Source: an uncultured Gammaproteobacteria bacterium (lineage in GTDB: Bacteria; Pseudomonadota; Gammaproteobacteria; UBA9214). Taken from it: a DNA stretch of 5,356 nt. A model generated the notes under the pieces. It saw only the letters and a program-made list of their open reading frames with translations. It was not told the origin of the DNA and did not search any database. The position numbers and the translations under genes are program-made. The stretch lies in contig CAJQPV010000255.1 of the NCBI GenBank assembly GCA_905480305.1, positions 1 through 5,356 of the forward strand. Reading direction: 5' to 3'. Shown in pieces: positions 1 through 5,356 of this stretch. How positions within the stretch are numbered: position 1 is the first letter of the stretch; every line of letters begins with the position of its first letter.

Positions 1-864
1 TTTCCCGGTCAGGCCGGATTCTTCTTCGGCTTTTGTCTGTTGGTCATGCTGGTGACCGCGATCAACTTCCAGAACAACCAGTGCTATGCACTCACCTTTC
101 TGCTGGCCACGCTGTTTATGGTGGCTATCCTGCATACCTTCGCCAACCTGTCCGGGTTGACTATTCGGGCGTTGCGCGCGCGACCCGCATTTCCGGGGCA
201 GCAAACCGAGTTCGACCTGATGCTTGAGCGGGGCAGGCAGCGCGATCACTTCGGCCTGCACCTGAAATGGCCTGGCAGTAGCGAAGCACTGGTCAACCTG
301 GTCGACGAGGACACGGTAACTGTGCAACTTCATATGGCGGTCGACCAGCGCGGCTGGTACAGCCCCGGGCGATTACTGCTCGAGTCCAGCTACCCACTGG
401 GGCTGCTGCGTTGCTGGACCTGGATCGATCTGGAACTGCATGCACTGGTTTATCCGCGCCCGCTGGCCTGCGGTGATCTTGCCGGCCTGGCGACAGATAC
501 GCCTGACGGGGCGGCTGTGACAGTGACAGGCAGCGACGATTTTTACGGTTTTCGCGATTACCACAAGGGAGATTCACCGCGGCACATCCACTGGAAGGGA
601 CTGGCCAAGGGGCAGGGTGTGCAGAGCAAGCAGTACACTGCCTACGCCGACCGCAGTGTCTGGCTGGACTGGGATATGTTTCCCGGTGTGGGCACCGAGC
701 AGCGCCTGTCGCATCTGTGTTACTGGGCACTGGAGTTTGAAAGCCGCAATCAGGAGTACGGTCTGCGTATGCCCGCTGTAGTGATTGAGCCGGACACCGG
801 TGACAGGCACCGCGATCGAGTACTCAAGGAATTGGCCTTGTACGGTGTGGAGGGCCAGGCGTGA
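1..864 (+). CDS. DUF58 domain-containing membrane protein (5' end outside window)
   Basis: The reading frame is open from the first base, so this is the C-terminal 287 residues of a longer protein. By comparison with family members of roughly 300-320 residues, a few tens of residues are missing at the start. Internal TTG, GTG or ATG codons near 40-46 are therefore not the true start. Two hydrophobic segments (visible residues about 6-21 and 29-45) form the usual N-terminal membrane hairpin. A cytoplasmic beta-rich region follows, then the DUF58 signature around residues 187-201 (Y-H-K-G-D-S-P-R-x-I-H-W-K-G-x-A) with a downstream K-Q-Y. Family role is poorly defined; DUF58 proteins are typically encoded between a MoxR AAA+ ATPase and a transglutaminase-like membrane protein, and may act as a partner of MoxR. 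The stop codon overlaps the start of tgpA, implying one transcript and translational coupling. The MoxR gene, if present, would lie just upstream, outside this window. Confidence 0.9.
   Translation, partial: FPGQAGFFFGFCLLVMLVTAINFQNNQCYALTFLLATLFMVAILHTFANLSGLTIRALRARPAFPGQQTEFDLMLERGRQRDHFGLHLKWPGSSEALVNLVDEDTVTVQLHMAVDQRGWYSPGRLLLESSYPLGLLRCWTWIDLELHALVYPRPLACGDLAGLATDTPDGAAVTVTGSDDFYGFRDYHKGDSPRHIHWKGLAKGQGVQSKQYTAYADRSVWLDWDMFPGVGTEQRLSHLCYWALEFESRNQEYGLRMPAVVIEPDTGDRHRDRVLKELALYGVEGQA
849..854 (+). promoter_or_regulatory. Ribosome binding site of tgpA
   Basis: GGAGGG lies 6 bases before the GTG at 861, inside the end of the DUF58 gene. This strong Shine-Dalgarno match is the main reason to accept the GTG start that overlaps the upstream stop codon. 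Translation starting here gives a protein beginning MKLQQQLPRN, which runs directly into the first membrane helix, as expected for the family. Confidence 0.75.
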
Positions 865-2867
865 AACTCCAGCAACAGCTACCGCGCAATGCCCTGGTGT
901 GGATTATCATTTCGATGTTCGCCCTGATTGTCCCCCACGCCTTGCGCTTGCCCCCCTGGGTGTTACTGGTTTATGTGGTCGCTGTCGTATGGCGTATTCT
1001 GGTCTACCGGGGTCGCTGGTCGTTTCCTGGTCGCAGCATGAAGCTGATCTTGACCCTCGGTGGCTTTGTCGGTATCTATTTCAGCTACAGCACACTGCTC
1101 GGCCTTGAGCCAATGGTGGCGCTGTTGCTTACGGCTTTTGCTCTCAAGTTGATCGAGTTGTCCCGGCGCAAGGATGCCTATGTGCTGCTGTTTCTCGGCT
1201 ATTTCGTTTGTATTACCGAATTCCTGTTCAGTCAGGACCTGCTGATCACTCTGTACTCGCTGCTGAATGTCGTGCTGGTAACCACTGCACTGGTAGCCCT
1301 GCACCGGCCCGGGGAGCATCAGTTCAATCGCGGTTCCATTCGACTGGCCAGTGTCATGCTGGCCCAGGCCCTGCCATTGATGGTCGTGGTATTTTTTCTG
1401 TTTCCCCGCATTGACCCGCTGTGGACCGTACCGGTCAATAACCATGCGGCAAAAACCGGCATGAGTGACTTCATGAAGCCCGGTGATGTTGCAAAACTCA
1501 GCCAGTCAGCAGACGTGGCGTTCCGGGTGAAGTTCGACGGAGACATTCCGTCCACCCCGGAGCTGTACTGGCGTGGCCTGGTGTTCAGTCGCTTGCAGCA
1601 GGGGACCAGGTCCGCCCTGGGCTACTACGACGTGCCAGTTAAACAGCAACGCCCGCGCGAAGTACGCACGCTTGGCGCTCCGCTGGAATACACCGTTATC
1701 ATGGAGCCAAGCTGGCAGAACTGGCTCTACGGCCTGCATCATGCGCGTGCCAGTACAGCGGGCGTGCGGCATACGGCCGATTACCGTTTAGCTACCCTGT
1801 CGCCGCTGGAGACAGAGTATCTATACCGGGTTCGCAGCTGGACGCAGGCACAAGCGGAACCGGAGTTATCACAGTGGCGGCGTGAGATTGAAACCCGCTT
1901 GCCGCCCGGGGGCAATCCCCGCACGCGGCAACTGGCGCAGGAAATGAAGGCGCTAACCGAAACTGACCAGCAGTTTGTCGATGCGGTGCTCAACAAATTC
2001 AGCACGCAGAACTATGTCTACACGCTACAACCGGGGACCTTGTCTGAACTGGACGCGATGGACGAGTTCCTGTTCGAGTCGCGACGCGGGTTTTGCGAGC
2101 ATTATGCCTCCGCCTTTACTGTCATGATGCGCGCCGCCGGCGTGCCCGCACGGGTTGTAGCCGGTTACCTGGGCGGGGAGATCAATCCCGTCAACAAGAC
2201 CGTGATAGTGCATCAGTTCGATGCCCATGCATGGACCGAGGTATGGCTGCAGGGGCAGGGCTGGGTCCGCGTGGATCCCACTGCGGCGGTTTCCCCTGAT
2301 CGTATTGAATGGGGCCTGGAAGCGGCGATGCAAGCCGAGGGCAGTTTTCTGTCCGGGGCGCCACTGTCGGCCCTGCGTTACCGCAACATTCCCTTTTTGA
2401 ACCTGCTGCGCCTGCGCTACGACGCACTGACCTACCGCTGGCAGAGTTGGGTTGCGGGTTTTAATAGCGAGCGGCAGTTTAAGCTGTTGCGCGATATGTT
2501 TGGCGAAATCAATACCCGGGTTATCGCCACCGTATTACTCGGTAGCTGGGTACTGGTATTGGTGCCGGTGTCCATCTCCCTGTTCCGCAAGCGCGCTACG
2601 CGGCAGGTGAGCCCGCTGGACAAGTACTATCTGAAGTTCTGTGCGCGACTGGCGAAGCTGGATCTGGTGCGCAGCGCCGGGGAGACCCCCGGCCAGTTTT
2701 TTCTCCGCGCGGAAGCTGCGCTACCGGCCTGCGCAGGACAGATGCGGGACATTACACGCTTGTACAATGAGCTGGCCTACGCAGGCAGCGCGAACAGCGA
2801 TGGTTCTGCTACCAGGACACTCGATACATTCACCCGCGCCGTCAAGCGTTTCAGGCCGAAACGGTAA
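861..2867 (+). CDS. tgpA: TgpA-type membrane transglutaminase (DUF3488 / transglutaminase core / DUF4129)
   Basis: This 668-residue inner-membrane protein has the complete TgpA architecture. An N-terminal DUF3488 region carries about seven hydrophobic helices (residues about 10-181), ending in the typical F-P-R-I-D-P-L-W motif. A large region predicted to be periplasmic follows (about 183-553) and contains the transglutaminase core. One further helix (about 554-575) leads to a C-terminal cytoplasmic DUF4129-like domain with the L-D-K-Y-Y and G-E-T-P-G-Q-F motifs. The papain-like triad is intact: Cys412 in R-G-F-C-E-H-Y-A, His456 in D-A-H-A-W-T-E-V-W and Asp472 in V-R-V-D-P-T. From memory, the spacing (44 and 16 residues) matches that of Pseudomonas aeruginosa TgpA, a protein of similar length reported as important for viability. 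The physiological substrate is not established; a periplasmic protein or peptide transamidation or hydrolysis is inferred. The GTG start overlaps the DUF58 stop by four bases. Confidence 0.93.
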   Translation: MKLQQQLPRNALVWIIISMFALIVPHALRLPPWVLLVYVVAVVWRILVYRGRWSFPGRSMKLILTLGGFVGIYFSYSTLLGLEPMVALLLTAFALKLIELSRRKDAYVLLFLGYFVCITEFLFSQDLLITLYSLLNVVLVTTALVALHRPGEHQFNRGSIRLASVMLAQALPLMVVVFFLFPRIDPLWTVPVNNHAAKTGMSDFMKPGDVAKLSQSADVAFRVKFDGDIPSTPELYWRGLVFSRLQQGTRSALGYYDVPVKQQRPREVRTLGAPLEYTVIMEPSWQNWLYGLHHARASTAGVRHTADYRLATLSPLETEYLYRVRSWTQAQAEPELSQWRREIETRLPPGGNPRTRQLAQEMKALTETDQQFVDAVLNKFSTQNYVYTLQPGTLSELDAMDEFLFESRRGFCEHYASAFTVMMRAAGVPARVVAGYLGGEINPVNKTVIVHQFDAHAWTEVWLQGQGWVRVDPTAAVSPDRIEWGLEAAMQAEGSFLSGAPLSALRYRNIPFLNLLRLRYDALTYRWQSWVAGFNSERQFKLLRDMFGEINTRVIATVLLGSWVLVLVPVSISLFRKRATRQVSPLDKYYLKFCARLAKLDLVRSAGETPGQFFLRAEAALPACAGQMRDITRLYNELAYAGSANSDGSATRTLDTFTRAVKRFRPKR

Positions 2868-2908
2868 GACACTGGCAGGCTGAAGTCAGTAGCAATTTTC
2901 CTGACGGC

Positions 2909-2931
2909 GGGGTTCAAGTACTCTGAACCCC
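2909..2931. terminator. Hairpin between convergent tgpA and sthA, possible bidirectional terminator
   Basis: GGGGTTCA (2909-2916) and TGAACCCC (2924-2931) form a perfect 8-bp stem around a 7-base loop. The stem covers the sthA stop codon (2914-2916 on the minus strand) and lies about 40 bases past the tgpA stop, the right place for a shared terminator of two convergent genes. No run of T follows on either strand, so it is not a classical intrinsic terminator. It could instead assist Rho-dependent termination or protect the 3' ends of the transcripts. Confidence 0.4.
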
Positions 2932-4329
2932 TGAACCTGGCAGCTGCTGCAGGCAATCCAGTGCCGCATTCTTGTAACAGTGGGCAAGCGTCGGGTAGTT
3001 GTAGACGGTGTTGGCCAGCACGTCGACGCCGGCACCGCAGTTCATCGCCATCTGCCCGATGTGGACCAGTTCGCTGGCGGATTCACCGATGATATGAACG
3101 CCCAGCAATGCCCGGCTGCTCCGGTCCACCAGTAATTTCATAAAGCCGCGTTCCTCACCGATGATCTGGCCGCGCGCGGTTTCCGAGAAGCGGGCGCGGC
3201 CGACCACATAGTCGACACCCTGTTGCTGCAGTTCCCGTTCGGTGTTGCCGACGTAGGAAAGCTCCGGAATGGTATAGATGGCCATGGGTAGCTGACCGGC
3301 CGGTGCAGCATGGTCCCGGTCGAAGGCATGGTTCACCGCCAGGCGGCCCTGCTCCATGGCTGTAGAGGCGAGCGATGGCCGACCAGCCAGATCGCCGATG
3401 ATGTAGATATGGTCCTGGATCGTCTGGTGGTGTTCATTGATCCGCACCCAGCCAAGGTCATCAGCATCGATTCCGGCGGCATCCAGCTCGAGGCCATCGT
3501 AATTCGGTACACGGCCGAGGGCGTACAGCACCACATCGGTTTCCATTTTAATACCAGCGTCGGTTTCCAGCTGCACCCGTTCACCCTGCCGTTCGATCTG
3601 CTGGATGCGGGTCTGCATGTGCAGCTGCACACCCATATCCAGCAGATCCTGTTCCAGTGTCTGCTGGATATCTTCATCGAGATAGGCGAGCAGATGGTCA
3701 TGGGAATCCACCAGGCTGACGGCTACCCCCAGCGGTGCGAAGATGGTGGCAAACTCACAGGCAATCACTCCGCCACCGATGATAGTCATCCGTTGGGGCA
3801 GACGACGCATCTGCAGGATGGATGTGGAATCCAGCACCCGTTCCTTGTCGAATGGCACATCCGCCGGTCGCCGCGGGCGTGAGCCGGTCGCCAGCACAAT
3901 CACTGCAGCGCTGAGTTGCAGCGCTTCGCCATTAGTGTTGCGCAGCTTGAGCGTATGGGCATCAATAAAACCGGCCTCGCCGGGCAACAGGGTTACCTCG
4001 TGACTCATAAGCTGGTTCAGTAACAGGCGCTCATGGCGATCGATAACCGCCTGCTTGCGGCCAACGGCCTCGCTGAGAAAACCGCTGTGCAGCTGATCGC
4101 GAATCTGCCCGGCATCACGCATACCCCGGGATGAGAAGCGGGACGCCAGGTAAGCGGCTTCCCGCAATGCCTTGCTGGGTATGGTGCCGGTCTGCAGGCT
4201 GACACCGCCGAGATAGGGTTTGCGTTCAATCAGTCCGACCCGCTTCCCCAGGCTGGCGGCCTGCAGTGCAGCGCTCTGGCCACCAGGACCGGAGCCGATG
4301 ACCAGCAGGTCGTAATTATGTTCAGTCAT
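2914..4329 (-). CDS. sthA: SthA-like soluble pyridine nucleotide transhydrogenase (Si-specific NAD(P)+ transhydrogenase type)
   Basis: This 471-residue cytoplasmic flavoprotein belongs to the pyridine nucleotide-disulfide oxidoreductase family. It has an N-terminal FAD-binding G-S-G-P-G-G (residues 12-17) with acidic E35 ending the second strand, a G-T-I-P-S-K-A-L motif (48-55) diagnostic of SthA, a nucleotide-binding G-G-G-V-I-A-C-E (185-192), a second FAD motif I-I-G-D followed by R-P-S-L-A-S, and a C-terminal dimerisation domain. SthA proteins move hydride between NADPH and NADH to balance the two pools. The start chosen is ATG at 4329: it begins MTEHNYDLLVIG and gives the usual family length, whereas an in-frame TTG at 4365 adds 12 residues with no ribosome site. 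The site before the ATG is itself weak (AGAG). Both redox cysteines of lipoamide dehydrogenase-type enzymes are absent (Ser44, Thr49), and the C-terminal motif is Y-P-T-L-A-H rather than Y-P-T-L-A-E. Transhydrogenase activity is inferred; a related NAD(P)H oxidoreductase is possible. Confidence 0.85.
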   Translation of the reverse strand: MTEHNYDLLVIGSGPGGQSAALQAASLGKRVGLIERKPYLGGVSLQTGTIPSKALREAAYLASRFSSRGMRDAGQIRDQLHSGFLSEAVGRKQAVIDRHERLLLNQLMSHEVTLLPGEAGFIDAHTLKLRNTNGEALQLSAAVIVLATGSRPRRPADVPFDKERVLDSTSILQMRRLPQRMTIIGGGVIACEFATIFAPLGVAVSLVDSHDHLLAYLDEDIQQTLEQDLLDMGVQLHMQTRIQQIERQGERVQLETDAGIKMETDVVLYALGRVPNYDGLELDAAGIDADDLGWVRINEHHQTIQDHIYIIGDLAGRPSLASTAMEQGRLAVNHAFDRDHAAPAGQLPMAIYTIPELSYVGNTERELQQQGVDYVVGRARFSETARGQIIGEERGFMKLLVDRSSRALLGVHIIGESASELVHIGQMAMNCGAGVDVLANTVYNYPTLAHCYKNAALDCLQQLPGSGVQST

Positions 4330-4493
4330 ATGCAGACTCTGTTTTAAGTGAATAGATTCAAGCAACCGGGATATCAGGGGCGACGGGTTCTTTTTACCAT
4401 CACCGGGTCTGCTTGTGGAAAGTTATTTGCACGAGACCAACAGTAGTTCGATAATCCCGGTTTGCTTGCAGAGGTTGTTTAGCAGCTTAATCG
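4330..4493. other. Leader region of sthA, no gene seen
   Basis: This 164-bp stretch precedes sthA and should hold its promoter, which reads leftward. No -35/-10 pair stands out on the minus strand; TGATAT (4377 down to 4372) is a possible -10 box but lacks a good partner. No convincing coding sequence is present. Short open frames that start here run through the repeat to the right and have no family resemblance or ribosome site. Confidence 0.5.
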
Positions 4494-4529
4494 TGGTCTG
4501 TCCCGAATGGCGCTTACTTAACAACCCTG

Positions 4530-4557
4530 CCACGGCAATACACGGAAGGACACGGAA
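4530..4557 (+). repeat. Inner left arm: three 10-bp CACGGAA units
   Basis: After a leading C, the arm reads as three successive 10-bp blocks starting at 4531, 4541 and 4551: CACGGCAATA, CACGGAAGGA and CACGGAACCG. The last seven bases before the loop (CACGGAA) are identical to the matching unit on the right arm. Ten-base spacing puts each unit on the same face of the helix. Confidence 0.8.
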
Positions 4558-4582
4558 CCGTTTCCGCTCAGACAATTTGTTT

Positions 4583-4610
4583 TTCCGTGTTTTTCCGTGT
4601 GCTTCCGTGG
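4583..4610 (-). repeat. Inner right arm: three inverted CACGGAA units
   Basis: On the plus strand TTCCGTG occurs at 4583-4589, 4593-4599 and 4603-4609, again with a 10-bp period, followed by a G that pairs with the C at 4530. It is the reverse complement of the left arm, apart from five mismatching positions. The 25-base stretch between the arms (4558-4582) would form the loop if the strand folds. Confidence 0.8.
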
Positions 4611-4684
4611 CCAATTGTACTTCATATATTTATGAAACCGCTTAAGTAAGCACCATTCTGGTCTGTCCCTGTTTTTTTAACGCA

Positions 4685-4713
4685 TAGTCCGTGCCCTGCA
4701 CAGCTGTTATATT
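4685..4713 (+). promoter_or_regulatory. Possible extended -10 promoter of gor
   Basis: TGT followed by TATATT (4705-4713) is a good extended -10 element, five of six bases matching TATAAT. A -35 box at the expected 17-bp distance (TAGTCC, 4685-4690) is poor, which is common for extended -10 promoters. It lies about 33 bp before the gor start and just outside the repeat element. This is prediction by eye only; no operator (for example for OxyR) could be recognised. Confidence 0.4.
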
Positions 4714-4734
4714 GCTTTGGGCCGTTTATCTACT

Positions 4735-4739
4735 GGAGA
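4735..4739 (+). promoter_or_regulatory. Ribosome binding site of gor
   Basis: GGAGA lies 7 bases before ATG 4747, a good Shine-Dalgarno match. It supports this ATG, giving an N-terminus (MSRQYDYDLVAIG) that aligns with glutathione reductases with almost no extension. Confidence 0.75.
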
Positions 4740-4746
4740 AATCAGC

Positions 4747-5356
4747 ATGAGCAGGCAATATGATTATGATCTGGTCGCTATCGGTGCCGGTAGCGGTGGC
4801 CTGTCAGTGGCCCAGCGAGCTGCACAGTACGGCGCAAAAACAGCCGTCATCGAAGCCGGCAAAATGGGTGGTACCTGCGTCAATGTCGGCTGTGTCCCCA
4901 AAAAGATCATGTGGTTCGGCGCGCAACTGGCGTATGCACTGCGTGATGCCAGAGAGTATGGCTTCGATGTGGAAAACAGGGGCTTTGACTGGTCTGCGCT
5001 GGTGCACAAGCGTGAAGCCTATATTGCCAATATCAACAACTGGTATCACACCTACCTGTCGGACTCGAACATCGATGAGATCACCGGCCGCGCAAAGTTT
5101 ATTGATGCGCATACCCTGGAAACGAATGGCAAGATACTGACCGCGGAACGCATTGTTGTCGCCACCGGTACACGCCCGGTCGTGCCTGATATTCCCGGTG
5201 CGGCGCTGGGGATCACCTCTGACGGGTTTTTTGCACTTGATCATCAGCCACAGCAGGTCGCCATCGTGGGTTCGGGCTATATCGCAGTTGAGCTCGCAGG
5301 CCTGCTCAACAGCCTGGGTTCGGATGTCATGATGTATTTACGCAAAGGCCATTTGT
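4747..5356 (+). CDS. gor: Glutathione reductase, N-terminal 203 residues (3' end outside window)
   Basis: Glutathione reductase reduces glutathione disulfide with NADPH in the cytoplasm through FAD and a redox-active disulfide. The visible part carries the FAD-binding G-A-G-S-G-G (residues 13-18) and the family signature G-G-T-C-V-N-V-G-C-V-P-K-K with both active cysteines, Cys44 and Cys49. It also has the A-T-G-T-R-P segment that closes the FAD domain, and the NADPH-domain motif G-S-G-Y-I-A-V-E-L-A (175-184). Arg199 in Y-L-R-K lies where E. coli Gor has an arginine that contacts the 2'-phosphate of NADPH, so NADPH specificity is expected. Similarity to E. coli Gor is strong throughout, including the D-G-F-F-A-L segment. 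The C-terminal half with the dimer interface and the His-Glu pair is cut off by the window edge. The gene is divergent from sthA, a putative supplier or consumer of NADPH. Confidence 0.95.
   Translation, partial: MSRQYDYDLVAIGAGSGGLSVAQRAAQYGAKTAVIEAGKMGGTCVNVGCVPKKIMWFGAQLAYALRDAREYGFDVENRGFDWSALVHKREAYIANINNWYHTYLSDSNIDEITGRAKFIDAHTLETNGKILTAERIVVATGTRPVVPDIPGAALGITSDGFFALDHQPQQVAIVGSGYIAVELAGLLNSLGSDVMMYLRKGHL

Larger units (their letters stand above)
4494..4669. repeat. Nested inverted-repeat element (REP/MITE-like) between sthA and gor
   Basis: An element of about 176 bp is built from two nested inverted repeats. Outer arms: 4502-4521 and 4642-4661, matching 18 of 20 positions (consensus TTAAGTAAGCrCCATTCkGG on the right arm). 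Inner arms: 4530-4557 and 4583-4610, matching 23 of 28 with several mismatches that would be G-U pairs in RNA. An 11-bp direct copy of TGGTCTGTCCC marks each outer edge (4494-4504 and 4659-4669). There is no open frame resembling a transposase inside. The structure resembles non-autonomous repeats such as REP/BIME units or small MITEs, moved by a transposase encoded elsewhere; this is inferred from architecture. It could also act as a transcript-end structure insulating sthA from gor. Confidence 0.7.

Noticed and set aside
40..48. Start codon of the DUF58 gene at TTG 40 or ATG 46
   Set aside because: The frame is open to position 1 and codes for hydrophobic residues typical of the first membrane helix, so the true start is upstream of the window.
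293..730. 145-codon open frame on the minus strand within the DUF58 gene
   Set aside because: The DUF58 signature is encoded on the plus strand here; the antisense product is Arg/Pro/Cys-rich with no recognisable domain.
963..1445. 160-codon open frame on the minus strand within tgpA
   Set aside because: It is antisense to the membrane-helix region of tgpA; its Gln/His-rich product is what hydrophobic codons give when read backwards.
3310..3882. 190-codon open frame on the plus strand
   Set aside because: It lies entirely inside sthA on the opposite strand; the sthA frame encodes a full recognisable flavoprotein, so this is an antisense shadow.
4330..4365. Upstream TTG start at 4365 for sthA, adding 12 residues
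   Set aside because: There is no ribosome site before it and the family normally begins a few residues before the FAD-binding strand, which fits ATG 4329.
4415..4645. Open frame of 76 codons on the plus strand in the sthA–gor gap, and an opposing 63-codon frame at 4423-4614
   Set aside because: Both run through the inverted-repeat arms, have no ribosome site or family resemblance, and their composition reflects the repeat. They are chance open frames.
4642..4678. Intrinsic terminator ending in the T-run at 4672-4678
   Set aside because: The T-run is not immediately preceded by a local GC-rich hairpin; the outer arm there pairs only with a partner more than 100 bases away.

Overview
The window looks like a chromosomal segment of a gammaproteobacterium. 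The DUF58–TgpA pair, a soluble transhydrogenase-type flavoprotein and an E. coli-like glutathione reductase all resemble gammaproteobacterial families, and the DNA is moderately GC-rich. This placement is inferred from protein resemblance only. No rRNA, tRNA, CRISPR array, integrase or transposase gene was seen.

Layout. Positions 1-864 (+) hold the 3' part of a membrane-anchored DUF58 protein whose start lies outside the window. It overlaps by 4 bases (GTGA) a complete 668-residue TgpA-type membrane transglutaminase at 861-2867 (+). The two form the back half of what is usually a moxR–DUF58–tgpA operon. A short gap follows, with a perfect 8-bp hairpin at 2909-2931 that also covers the stop codon of the convergent gene. 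Positions 2914-4329 (-) encode a 471-residue SthA-like flavoprotein. A 417-bp non-coding interval (4330-4746) separates it from the divergent gor gene (4747 onward, +), which runs off the right edge after 203 codons.

How the genes fit together. The left half belongs to a cell-envelope/periplasmic system of largely unknown physiological role. The right half is a redox pair: a putative soluble NADH/NADPH transhydrogenase back to back with NADPH-dependent glutathione reductase. Both belong to the pyridine nucleotide-disulfide oxidoreductase family.

The least ordinary part is the sthA–gor intergenic region. It carries a compact, nested inverted-repeat element (about 4494-4669): outer 20-bp arms (18/20 matching), inner 28-bp arms (23/28 matching) each built of three 10-bp-spaced CACGGAA-type units, and an 11-bp direct repeat at the outer edges. 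It looks like a REP- or MITE-type dispersed element. The second point of interest is that the SthA-like protein lacks both redox cysteines, and its C-terminal motif reads YPTLAH where relatives have YPTLAE. I see no convincing evidence of an entirely new multi-gene system in this window.
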